NCBI GenBank assembly: GCA_001603685.1
Contig: LUZO01000225.1
Span: forward strand, 1-8,255
Source of the DNA: Bacteroidales bacterium Bact_23
GTDB lineage: Bacteria; Bacteroidota; Bacteroidia; Bacteroidales; Lentimicrobiaceae
Length of the DNA: 8,255 nt
Reading direction: 5' to 3'
Shown here: positions 1 through 6,924 of the stretch, one piece after another
How positions within the stretch are numbered: the first letter of the stretch is position 1
Layout of the letters: each line of letters opens with the position of its first letter
Translations under genes and position numbers: made by a program
The notes under the pieces: model-generated
What the model saw: only the letters and a program-made list of their open reading frames with translations
Told to the model about the DNA's origin: nothing
Databases searched by the model: none

Positions 1-2007
1 GAACAGCTTGTACAGCAAGGGGCAGCCATCAGCTCGCACGACATTACGCTCATTCCGGTTAAAACACGCGAATCAAACGGTCTGCCGGTTTATTATGCGT
101 TCAATGTAAGTACCGGCGGTTTTATCCTCGTTTCTGCCGAAGATTCATACACCCCGGTCATTGGCTATTCCACCGGAGGGCAGTTCCCTGAAGGTGAACC
201 GGCCAGGCATTTCAGCAGCTTCCTTGCCGGATATGATGATCAGATCAATTATTTGAGAAACAACAATATCCGTCAGTCGGACGAACTGAAACCGATTTGG
301 GATTATTATAAGTCGGCGATGATTTCGCCGGTGTTTGTACCGGATGGAACCCGTGATCTGGGGCCGCTCCTGTCAAACACCTGGAATCAGGATTTTCCGT
401 ATAACGCTTACTGCCCGCTCGATCCTGACGGGCCCGGCGGACATGTTTATGCCGGCTGCGTGGCAACCACCATGTCGATGATTATGGCCTATTACCGCTA
501 TCCAATTCATGGGAACGGCAGCTTTTCATATAATTATGGCAAATACGGAACCATCAGTGCCAACTTCGGCGAAACCTACTACGACTGGGATGCCATGCTG
601 AACTCTATTTATGCCGGAAGCGGCAGAGCAGTCAATGCCATTGCCGAACTGCAGTTTCAGTGTGGCGTAAGCGTAAGCATGATGTACGGTGCCGATGGCT
701 CTGGCGCCTACAGCGAGGATGTTCCCTATGCCATCAAAACCTATTTCGGATACTCAAACTCGGCAAAGCACCTCAGAAAGTGGAATTACACCACTCAAAA
801 CTGGGAAAATATGATCATCGAAAGCATTGATGCCCTGCAGCCTTTGTACTATGCCGGCCAGAGTTCAGAGGGCGGGCACGCTTTTGCCTGCGACGGCTAT
901 CAGAATACGGGATCAGGCAATCTGTTCCATTTCAACTTCGGCTGGAGCGGCAGCGGCAATGGTTTCTATACCATTACCGATGTGGGAGGATTCAGCTCAA
1001 ATCAGTCGATGGTGCGTAACTTTGTTCCGGATCCGGCCAATTATCCTTACTATTGCGACGACCATGTCATCACCTCGCCCATGGGCATGTTCGAAGACGG
1101 CAGCGGCCCGCACAAGAATTACGAGCCGGGCCAGAATTGCACCTGGCTGATTGCCCCCGAAGACTCTGTAAAATCAATCTCGCTGACATTCAATAAATTT
1201 GATCTGGCCGACGGAGACCTTGTTAAGATTTATGATGGCGAAAGCAATTCAGCACCCCTGCTGGCTGCTTACGATAACACTTCTTTCAGGGAAGTAGTTA
1301 CCACTACCGGAAGCAGAATGTTCATCGAACTGGTTGCCGAAGGCGGCAGCTCGGCCCAGGGGTTTGATGCCGAGTTTTCATCCACCTATCCTTCCTTCTG
1401 CGGAGGCACCATTTCGCTGACAGACCAAACCGGATCGTTCAGCGATGGCAGCGGCGATTATCGCTATAATCATAACTCCACCTGCAAATGGAAAATTGAT
1501 CCGGGCCAGTTTGCCAATAATCTGACTCTGGTATTTACTTCGTTCGATCTGGAAAAGGACAAGGATTTTGTTAAGGTTTACGCATTGCCTTCCAATCAGT
1601 TGCTTGCAAATCTGACCGGTTCGGAGATTCCTGAACCGATAGTTTCTCCTTCCGGAAAAATGGTTGTGCTGTTTACTTCAAACGGTTTCAACAACAACCA
1701 GGGATTCGATGCCGAATATTATATTGCCAATGTGGCAACCGGGAAAAACGAGTTTGTTTCTGGCCTTTCGCTTTATCCCAACCCGGCAAAACGGTATGTG
1801 GAGGTAAGGTTTAACCTGGACGAAGCCACCGAATCGGGCTTTGTGGTTACCGACCTCACCGGAAGGGTGGTTTACAGCGAATCGCACCACCTTGCTCAGG
1901 GCTTTGTGAATAAGGTGGTTCAGCTTGGCGACCTGAAGCCCGGTATTTACCTGTTTACGGTCAGAAGCGAAAAGGGAAGCATCTCCCGCAAGCTTGTTAT
2001 CGAATAG
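1..2007 (+). CDS. Secreted C10 (streptopain-like) cysteine protease with two CUB domains and T9SS sorting domain, 5'-truncated
   Basis: The frame is open from base 1 to TAG at 2005-2007 (668 residues visible). It has no start in the window, and the TTG at 253 lies inside the prodomain. Fragment residues 1 to about 85 resemble the Spi/streptopain prodomain (YYAFNVSTGGFILVSAED). About 121-340 is a family C10 peptidase: nucleophile Cys153 in AGCVATTMS, His293 in GGHAFACDGY, then HFNFGWSG around Asn312. Streptopain has Asn-Trp at this last motif, and here Trp is Phe313. Two CUB domains follow (about 352-460 and 467-575), each opening with Cys and a DGSG...NY/NH...CxW motif. A type A T9SS sorting domain starts near 588 (LYPNPAKRYVEV). 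Compared with the complete paralogue at 2240-4345, about 33 residues are missing, including the signal peptide. It is inferred to be exported by Sec, then secreted or surface-anchored by T9SS, and to degrade extracellular protein. The substrate is unknown. Confidence 0.93.
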   Translation, partial: EQLVQQGAAISSHDITLIPVKTRESNGLPVYYAFNVSTGGFILVSAEDSYTPVIGYSTGGQFPEGEPARHFSSFLAGYDDQINYLRNNNIRQSDELKPIWDYYKSAMISPVFVPDGTRDLGPLLSNTWNQDFPYNAYCPLDPDGPGGHVYAGCVATTMSMIMAYYRYPIHGNGSFSYNYGKYGTISANFGETYYDWDAMLNSIYAGSGRAVNAIAELQFQCGVSVSMMYGADGSGAYSEDVPYAIKTYFGYSNSAKHLRKWNYTTQNWENMIIESIDALQPLYYAGQSSEGGHAFACDGYQNTGSGNLFHFNFGWSGSGNGFYTITDVGGFSSNQSMVRNFVPDPANYPYYCDDHVITSPMGMFEDGSGPHKNYEPGQNCTWLIAPEDSVKSISLTFNKFDLADGDLVKIYDGESNSAPLLAAYDNTSFREVVTTTGSRMFIELVAEGGSSAQGFDAEFSSTYPSFCGGTISLTDQTGSFSDGSGDYRYNHNSTCKWKIDPGQFANNLTLVFTSFDLEKDKDFVKVYALPSNQLLANLTGSEIPEPIVSPSGKMVVLFTSNGFNNNQGFDAEYYIANVATGKNEFVSGLSLYPNPAKRYVEVRFNLDEATESGFVVTDLTGRVVYSESHHLAQGFVNKVVQLGDLKPGIYLFTVRSEKGSISRKLVIE

Positions 2008-2032
2008 AAAGGATATTTAAAGGTGATGAAAG

Positions 2033-2062
2033 CAGGGAGGCAGGCGATAGCAGGCCTCCCTG
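2033..2062 (+). terminator. Rho-independent terminator-like stem-loop after the first protease
   Basis: A perfect 9-bp GC-rich stem, CAGGGAGGC (2033-2041) with GCCTCCCTG (2054-2062), has a 12-nt loop. It can extend outward by a G-U and two A-U pairs into a short TTT run at 2063-2065. It begins 26 nt after the stop codon of the first protease. The T-tract is short, but the stem is strong and well placed to end that transcript, separating the two protease genes. Confidence 0.75.
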
Positions 2063-2069
2063 TTTAAAA

Positions 2070-2086
2070 TAATACGAATAGTATTA
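2070..2086. repeat. AT-rich inverted repeat, possible operator
   Basis: TAATAC (2070-2075) and GTATTA (2081-2086) form a perfect 6-bp inverted repeat around the 5-nt spacer GAATA. It lies just after the terminator and about 125 bp before the -7 element of the second protease. It could be a protein-binding dyad or chance in AT-rich DNA. Nothing in the window identifies a cognate regulator. Confidence 0.3.
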
Positions 2087-2147
2087 ACAAAATAGCCCAG
2101 GCTGTTTTGCAAATTACAATCGTTAATGCTGGTGGTTAAAATATTCT

Positions 2148-2175
2148 GACCAATTGAGCAGAACGATCATTGGTC
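2148..2175. repeat. Inverted repeat upstream of the second protease
   Basis: GACCAAT (2148-2154) and ATTGGTC (2169-2175) form a perfect 7-bp inverted repeat with 14 nt between the arms. Its centre is about 50 bp upstream of the -7 element at 2213, a usual position for an activator site. The link to regulation is inferred from position only. Confidence 0.35.
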
Positions 2176-2191
2176 TGTTATAATTTTCCAA

Positions 2192-2220
2192 CCGGTATAA
2201 ACCGGATTTGTTTACTTTTG
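2192..2220 (+). promoter_or_regulatory. Bacteroidota-type promoter for the second protease, with adjacent small dyad
   Basis: TACTTTTG at 2213-2220 matches the Bacteroidota -7 consensus TAnnTTTG exactly. It would place transcription start near 2226, giving a very short leader before the ATG at 2240. No convincing -33 TTTG is seen at the usual distance; the closest is a TTTT run at 2184-2187. A small dyad, CCGGT-ATAA-ACCGG (2192-2205), lies directly upstream, where a repressor or spacer-binding factor could act. No Shine-Dalgarno sequence precedes the ATG, as is common in this phylum. Confidence 0.55.
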
Positions 2221-2239
2221 GCTTTCAAAATAATCTTCG

Positions 2240-4345
2240 ATGAAACAAAAAATTACCCTGATTCTGAGTTTAATCCTGTTTTCCGGTATCGCATTTGCCG
2301 GCCATGTTTCCGAGAATACCGCTCAGCGGGTTGCAAAAACCTTTTTGCAAAGCAGAATTGCTGCGGCTGATGCCGATAATTTCGGAATATCGGAGGCGCT
2401 GCCCGCATTGCATATCGGCAACGGCAGAACCCTGATTTATGCCATTAACTTCAGCCGTGGCGGTTATGTGCTGGTTCCGGCCACCGATGCTTCGGTTCCG
2501 GTGCTTGGCTATTCGTTTACCGGACGGTTTGAGCTTGAGAACCAGCCGGCGTCACTCACTTCGTGGATTGCCGGATACGAGGTACAGCTTCAGGAGATAA
2601 TTGAAAACCAGCTTCCGGCTACCCCCGAAATATCATCGGCCTGGACCGGGCTGCTCAGCGACAATCCTGCCGTGACAACCCGTGATTTAAGATCAGCCGG
2701 CCCGCTGCTGACTTCCACCTGGGATCAGGGAAGCAGGTACAACGGCCTCTGCCCCGAAGACCCTGACGGACCGGGAGGGCGCGTTTATGCTGGCTGCGTG
2801 GCTACAGCCATGTCGCAGGTAATCTATTACTGGCGGTATCCGCTCGCCGGAACCGGATCGCATGGCTATTATTCGAATTACGGCTATTTGTTCGTGGACT
2901 TTAGTAAAGAAACCTACGATTACTATCAGATGTGCAACAGCATTGGCCCGAACTTCAATTACGAGATGGCAAAAATCCAGTACCATTGCGGAGTGGCTGT
3001 GGATATGGGCTATTCGCCCACCGGATCGGGCGCTTACAGTTTTAATGCCGCTGAAGCCCTCCGGCAATATTTCGGCTTTTCGAACCAGATGTCCTATGTT
3101 GACAGATATTACTACTCCGATGCGCAATGGGCTGAGTTGCTGAGAGATAACATCGACAGCGGCAAACCCATGTATTACGATGGCTACGGCTCTGGCGGCC
3201 ATGCCTTCAACCTCGACGGATATCAGGGAGACGACTATTTCCATTTCAACTGGGGCTGGAGCGGTTCTTACAATGGCTATTACTATCTCGATAACCTGAA
3301 TCCGGGCGGCAATAACTTCTCGCAGTGGCAGGGAGCGATTGTAAATCTTTTTCCGGCAAACAACTATCCCTACTACTGTAACGGGGTGGATACGCTGACC
3401 TACCACCGCGGAACCATTGAAGACGGAAGCGGCCCGGTGGATAATTACATTCCGGGGCTCAACTGTGGCTGGCTGATTGCTCCCGCCGATTCCGTAAACA
3501 GTCTTTCGGTTACTTTTGAGAAATTCGACCTTACCGATGGCGTTGATGTGCTGAATATTTATGATGGCCCGGATGTTTCCTTCCCCCTGCTGGGAAGCTT
3601 TACCGGCAACGAGCTTCCGTCAAAGATAACCGCTTCGGGCGATAAGCTTTTCGTGGAGTTTATTACCGCCGGAGATGCCGGCAGCGGTTTCAGGCTGGCG
3701 TATGAATCGGAAGTAGCGGTGTTTTGCTCGGGTACAACCGTTTATACCGATCCGGAAGGCATCATTACCGATGGCAGCGGATCGCGCAACTACAGCAACA
3801 ACAGCATGTGCAAATTCAGGGTAGAACCTGAAGATGCCACCTCAATAACCTTCTCGTTCAATCGCCTCGACACCGAACCGGAAAAGGATATCATCAGGAT
3901 TTACGATCTTAGCACCCAGAAACAGGTGGCAAGCTTTTCGGGAAATGTACTTCCCGATCCGGTTACCGTTTCATCGGGAAAAGCTATGATACTCTTCTCA
4001 AGCGACGGTGATGTAACCGGCACCGGCTGGGAAATTGCCTATACCGCCGAAACCACTGCCGTGTCCGTTCAGTCGCCCGGATTAAACAGCGGTCTGCATG
4101 TTCAGGCAAAGCCGAATCCGGCAAATGAATGGCTCAGGGTCGATCTGAAGAGTGCCCTGCTGACGGAGGTGGCGGTATCGCTGGTGGATATTTCGGGCAG
4201 AACGGTTAAGGGAGCACAGACGGTAAGCTTTTCCGGACAGAAAACGCTTATGCTTCAGGTAAATGAGCTGTCAAAAGGTCTTTACTTTTTGAAGTACCAC
4301 TCCGAAAACGGTTCAGGCACGGTTAAGGTGCTGATCAGCCGTTAG
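2240..4345 (+). CDS. Secreted C10 (streptopain-like) cysteine protease with two CUB domains and T9SS sorting domain
   Basis: This is a complete 701-residue protein. Residues 1-20 form a Sec signal peptide with a likely cut after AFA (20/21). About 22-130 is the Spi-like inhibitory prodomain (YAINFSRGGYVLVPATD). About 154-375 is the C10 catalytic domain: nucleophile Cys186 in AGCVATAMSQ, His321 in GGHAFNLDGY, and HFNWGWSG with Asn337-Trp338, the classic streptopain arrangement. CUB domains span about 380-488 and 496-601, each starting with Cys and containing DGSG, NY and a second Cys before an aromatic residue. The T9SS type A sorting domain starts near 617 (AKPNPANEWLRVDL) and ends in KVLISR. 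It should be made as a zymogen, processed after export, and secreted or anchored through T9SS. CUB domains usually bind protein or glycan, so they may target the enzyme, but this is inference. It is a tandem paralogue of the upstream gene with its own promoter. Its stop overlaps the convergent phoH by 11 bp. Confidence 0.95.
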   Translation: MKQKITLILSLILFSGIAFAGHVSENTAQRVAKTFLQSRIAAADADNFGISEALPALHIGNGRTLIYAINFSRGGYVLVPATDASVPVLGYSFTGRFELENQPASLTSWIAGYEVQLQEIIENQLPATPEISSAWTGLLSDNPAVTTRDLRSAGPLLTSTWDQGSRYNGLCPEDPDGPGGRVYAGCVATAMSQVIYYWRYPLAGTGSHGYYSNYGYLFVDFSKETYDYYQMCNSIGPNFNYEMAKIQYHCGVAVDMGYSPTGSGAYSFNAAEALRQYFGFSNQMSYVDRYYYSDAQWAELLRDNIDSGKPMYYDGYGSGGHAFNLDGYQGDDYFHFNWGWSGSYNGYYYLDNLNPGGNNFSQWQGAIVNLFPANNYPYYCNGVDTLTYHRGTIEDGSGPVDNYIPGLNCGWLIAPADSVNSLSVTFEKFDLTDGVDVLNIYDGPDVSFPLLGSFTGNELPSKITASGDKLFVEFITAGDAGSGFRLAYESEVAVFCSGTTVYTDPEGIITDGSGSRNYSNNSMCKFRVEPEDATSITFSFNRLDTEPEKDIIRIYDLSTQKQVASFSGNVLPDPVTVSSGKAMILFSSDGDVTGTGWEIAYTAETTAVSVQSPGLNSGLHVQAKPNPANEWLRVDLKSALLTEVAVSLVDISGRTVKGAQTVSFSGQKTLMLQVNELSKGLYFLKYHSENGSGTVKVLISR

Positions 4346-5351
4346 ATTCTTCGGATTTGTTCTCATTCTCAGGCGGGGCGGATGGCTTCGCCTGTTTTGT
4401 ATGTGCCACGGGGCTTTCCTTCTCGTAAGCGCGGATAATCTTCGTGACCAACTGGTGCCTGACCACATCGCTTTCATCCAGGAAAATAAAATCAATTCCC
4501 GGAATATCATTCAGGATATGGGAGGCTTTCAGCAATCCCGACGACTGGTGCTTCGGCAGGTCAATCTGGGTGATGTCGCCGGTGATGAAGAATTTGGCGG
4601 CCTTTCCCATTCGGGTCAGGAACATTTTCAGCTGGCTCGAGGTGGCATTCTGTGCTTCGTCGAGGATGGCGAAGACATTGTCGAGGGTGCGGCCGCGCAT
4701 AAATGCCAGGGGCGCTATTTCGATGGTGCCGTCTTCGATGTAGGTGAGCAGCTTCTGTGCAGGCAGCATATCGCGCAGGGCATCGTAAAGCGGCTGCATG
4801 TACGGATCGAGCTTCTCCTTCATATCGCCCGGCAGAAAGCCCAGGTTTTCGCCCGCTTCTACCGCCGGACGGGTCAGGATGATGCGTTTTACCTCCTTGT
4901 TTTTCAGGGCACGGACGGCCAGAGCCACCGCCGTATAGGTCTTTCCGGTTCCGGCAGGCCCGATGGCGAAGACCATATCGTTGTTTTCAACACTCTCCAC
5001 AATTCTCCGCTGATTTTTGGTCCGCGCCTTGATGAGCATGCCGCTCCGGCCGTGTACCAGCACATCGGGCGAGCTGTTGCGCACCACAATCTCCGCTCCT
5101 CCCGATCCGGCAAGTTCCCTCAGTTCATTCTCCGAAATGGTTCCGAAACGGTCGAAATGAAGGTTCAGGGCGGTGAAAAAGTCTTCAAAAGCCATGACAT
5201 CGCCCGGCTCACCCGTAACCTTCAGAAATTCACCGCGGGCTATGATTTTTAATTTGGGATATAACTCCTTGATCAGGTTCAGGTTGCGATCACCTACACC
5301 GTAAAATTCAAGCGGGCTATGCGATTCTATGCTGAAAACTTTTTCGCTCAT
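4335..5351 (-). CDS. phoH: PhoH family ATPase
   Basis: This is a PhoH-like P-loop NTPase of 338 residues, a normal length for bacterial PhoH-like proteins. An N-terminal PhoH region (about 1-90) precedes the ATPase core. The core has Walker A GPAGTGKT (131-138), the conserved LTRPAVEAGENLGFLPGD segment (159-176), Walker B-like ILDEAQN (229-235) and GDITQIDLP (258-266). The C-terminal tail after about 312 is polar and low in complexity. The frame stays open upstream to an ATG at 5493-5495. The ATG at 5349-5351 (MSEKVFSIES) is preferred because family proteins start near here and the -7 promoter element at 5376-5383 lies between the two candidates. The family is cytoplasmic and tied to RNA metabolism or phosphate stress; the exact role is uncertain. 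It is convergent with the protease gene and divergent from hydF. Confidence 0.93.
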   Translation of the reverse strand: MSEKVFSIESHSPLEFYGVGDRNLNLIKELYPKLKIIARGEFLKVTGEPGDVMAFEDFFTALNLHFDRFGTISENELRELAGSGGAEIVVRNSSPDVLVHGRSGMLIKARTKNQRRIVESVENNDMVFAIGPAGTGKTYTAVALAVRALKNKEVKRIILTRPAVEAGENLGFLPGDMKEKLDPYMQPLYDALRDMLPAQKLLTYIEDGTIEIAPLAFMRGRTLDNVFAILDEAQNATSSQLKMFLTRMGKAAKFFITGDITQIDLPKHQSSGLLKASHILNDIPGIDFIFLDESDVVRHQLVTKIIRAYEKESPVAHTKQAKPSAPPENENKSEESNG

Positions 5352-5375
5352 AAACTGGAATTGAAAACAGGAGTT

Positions 5376-5383
5376 CAAAGGTA
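5376..5383 (-). promoter_or_regulatory. Bacteroidota -7 element for phoH
   Basis: Read on the - strand this is TACCTTTG, an exact match to TAnnTTTG. Transcription would start near 5369, giving a leader of about 18 nt to the ATG at 5351. No clear -33 TTTG is visible. The site supports the downstream start codon over the longer alternative at 5495. Confidence 0.5.
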
Positions 5384-5414
5384 AGTATTTCCGTTTAACT
5401 TTTATGAAGCGATG

Positions 5415-5433
5415 TAAACCGGAAACCGGTTTA
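5415..5433. repeat. Perfect inverted repeat upstream of phoH, operator candidate
   Basis: TAAACCGG (5415-5422) and CCGGTTTA (5426-5433) form a perfect 8-bp inverted repeat with a 3-nt AAA spacer. It lies about 45-65 bp upstream of the predicted phoH transcription start. Its compact symmetry fits a dimeric regulator site. A single TAAACCGG copy also occurs at 2198-2205 in front of the second protease, though there the flanking symmetry differs. No regulator gene is in the window. Confidence 0.4.
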
Positions 5434-5545
5434 TCCGCGGGCTGAAAACCGAAAAACGGCTGATCTGGCAATGGTTCCGGCCTTCTTTTTTGCATCAGTC
5501 AGGCATATCGTTCCGGCCGTTTTCCCTTCGCAATTGTTTTATTCG

Positions 5546-5553
5546 TAATTTTG
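5546..5553 (+). promoter_or_regulatory. Bacteroidota -7 element for hydF
   Basis: TAATTTTG matches TAnnTTTG exactly. The TTTT run at 5520-5523 sits at roughly the right distance for a -33 element but lacks the final G. Transcription would start near 5560, leaving a leader of about 94 nt before the hydF ATG. This is the likely promoter for the hydF, SDR and rseC genes. Confidence 0.5.
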
Positions 5554-5564
5554 GAGCAATCGGA

Positions 5565-5629
5565 AAGAGGGAGGCCCGGAATCTCGTATCAGCCTGAAAT
5601 ATTGTGATTTAGCCGGGTAAGGCCCTTTT
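5565..5629 (+). promoter_or_regulatory. Potential structured 5' leader of hydF
   Basis: Complementary segments within the predicted leader can nest. AAGAGGG (5565-5571) pairs with CCCTTTT (5623-5629), 7 bp with one G-U. Inside it, CCCGG (5575-5579) pairs with CCGGG (5613-5617), and AAAT (5597-5600) pairs with ATTT (5607-5610). The pairing was worked out by eye. No known riboswitch family was recognised, and it may be coincidental. Confidence 0.3.
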
Positions 5630-5653
5630 CGTGATTTTAAATTTTTAAGCTGA

Positions 5654-6877
5654 ATGGCTAAAGGAAAAGATACAAAACCGCATATTGGCATTTTTGGCCG
5701 GCGGAACAACGGCAAGAGTTCGTTTATCAATGCCCTTGCGGGGCAGGAGATTGCCATTGTTTCGGATGTTGCGGGCACCACGACCGACCCTGTCAGGAAA
5801 TCGATGGAGATCCGCGGCATCGGGCCGGTGGTGCTGATTGATACTGCCGGCATTGACGATGCCGGTGACCTGGGCGGGAAAAGGGTAGCCAAAACCCGTG
5901 AGGCGCTCAAAATCATCGATCTGGCTATTCTGATCATCACCGGAAATGAATTTGGAAGCTACGAGGAGGAGCTCATCGAAGAATTGGGCGAGCAGGCGGT
6001 GCCTTATCTGATATTGCACAACAAGCGTGATCTTCAGCCTCTTGCTCCTGAGCTGCAGGCAAGGCTTGAGTCGGTTTACGGAGCGGTTGTGCTCGATTTC
6101 AGCGCTCTTGTTTCACCGGATACGGAAGCGGTAGTGAAAGCTATGCAAAGCCTGATTCCGGAATCAGCCTACACCAACCCGTCGCTGCTGGGCGATCTGG
6201 TAAAAAAGGGAGATGTGGTGCTACTGATTACCCCCATTGATATCGCTGCTCCCGAAGGGCGTCTGATATTGCCGCAGGTTCAGACCATCCGCGATATCCT
6301 TGATCACGATGCCATGGCGGTGGTGTGCAAGGAAGATGAGGTGGGCGACTTCATCCGCCGTCTGGAGCCGAAGCCATCGCTGATAATTACCGACAGCCAG
6401 GTGTTTAAAAAAGCGGGTGAATCGGTACCCGAAGATATTCCGCTCACCAGTTTCAGCATTCTGCTGGCACGCCAGCGGGGCGATTTCAAAAACTATCTGA
6501 AAGGAACCCCGAAACTTGCCGAACTGAAGGATGGCGACCGGATTCTGATTCTTGAATCGTGCACCCACCATGTCTCCTGCGACGACATCGGGCGGGTGAA
6601 AATTCCGGGGTGGCTGAAGAATTTCTCAGGTAAAAACCTTGAATTCGAGGTGGTTGCAGGATTGTCGAAGCTGCCCCGCGATATCAGGGAATATGCCATG
6701 GTAATTCAGTGCGGAGGATGCGTAATCACCAGGAAACAGATCATCAACCGGCTGAAACCGGCGGTGGATGCAGGCATTCCCGTAACCAACTACGGCATGG
6801 CCATTGCCTGGGTGCATGGAATTTATCACCGGGCGGTGGAGCCTTTCCTGGCCACAGCCGCAGCGGATAAAGCGTAA
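5654..6877 (+). CDS. hydF: [FeFe]-hydrogenase H-cluster maturation GTPase HydF
   Basis: HydF is the scaffold/carrier on which the 2Fe subcluster of [FeFe]-hydrogenase, built by HydE and HydG, is held before transfer to the apo-hydrogenase. The 407-residue length fits the family. The N-terminal GTPase domain shows G1 GRRNNGKS (15-22), G2 in GTTTDP (41-46), G3 DTAG (63-66), G4 NKRD (123-126) and a G5-like SAL (150-152). A middle dimerisation region follows. The C-terminal FeS domain has Cys303-Thr-His305 and Cys353-Gly-Gly-Cys356. Many HydF proteins have His just before the CxxC (HCxxC); here it is Gln352, with 46 residues between His305 and Gln352. There is no Shine-Dalgarno before the ATG at 5654. 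No hydE, hydG or hydrogenase gene lies in the window, so partners must be elsewhere. It is probably first in a unit with the SDR and rseC genes. Confidence 0.95.
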   Translation: MAKGKDTKPHIGIFGRRNNGKSSFINALAGQEIAIVSDVAGTTTDPVRKSMEIRGIGPVVLIDTAGIDDAGDLGGKRVAKTREALKIIDLAILIITGNEFGSYEEELIEELGEQAVPYLILHNKRDLQPLAPELQARLESVYGAVVLDFSALVSPDTEAVVKAMQSLIPESAYTNPSLLGDLVKKGDVVLLITPIDIAAPEGRLILPQVQTIRDILDHDAMAVVCKEDEVGDFIRRLEPKPSLIITDSQVFKKAGESVPEDIPLTSFSILLARQRGDFKNYLKGTPKLAELKDGDRILILESCTHHVSCDDIGRVKIPGWLKNFSGKNLEFEVVAGLSKLPRDIREYAMVIQCGGCVITRKQIINRLKPAVDAGIPVTNYGMAIAWVHGIYHRAVEPFLATAAADKA

Positions 6878-6924
6878 TCATTGACAGGAAAGCGGCATAA
6901 AAAACCATTAAAAACCTTTTGACC

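Larger units (their letters stand above)
5352..5653. other. Divergent phoH-hydF intergenic region
   Basis: About 300 bp without a supportable gene. It contains the phoH -7 element, a 19-bp perfect dyad (5415-5433), a 9-bp direct repeat GTTCCGGCC at 5474-5482 and 5510-5518, and the hydF -7 element and leader, the main ones listed separately. An in-frame 5' extension of phoH to 5495 is open but lacks family resemblance and is treated as non-coding. Confidence 0.6.

Noticed and set aside
253..2007. TTG at 253 as the start of the first protease
   Set aside because: The same frame continues upstream to base 1 with clear Spi prodomain sequence, so the gene is truncated by the window edge rather than starting here.
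2693..3406. 237-residue open frame on the - strand inside the second protease
   Set aside because: It is antisense to the C10 catalytic domain, has a repetitive Val/Ile/Ala-rich composition typical of shadow frames, and has no recognisable domain.
4401..5252. 283-residue open frame on the + strand inside phoH
   Set aside because: It lies wholly antisense to the well-supported phoH gene, shows no recognisable family motifs, and has the look of a mirror frame in GC-balanced coding DNA.
5352..5495. 48-codon N-terminal extension of PhoH
   Set aside because: It is open but shows no PhoH resemblance, and the predicted phoH promoter lies inside it, so it would not be on the transcript.
5539..5940. 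133-residue open frame on the - strand over the hydF start and leader
   Set aside because: It is antisense to the HydF G1-G3 motifs with no recognisable domain, so it is a shadow frame.
6881..6910. TTGACA at 6881-6886 as a promoter for the SDR gene
   Set aside because: It resembles an E. coli -35 box, but no matching -10 or Bacteroidota TAnnTTTG element follows, and the 47-bp gap fits co-transcription with hydF.
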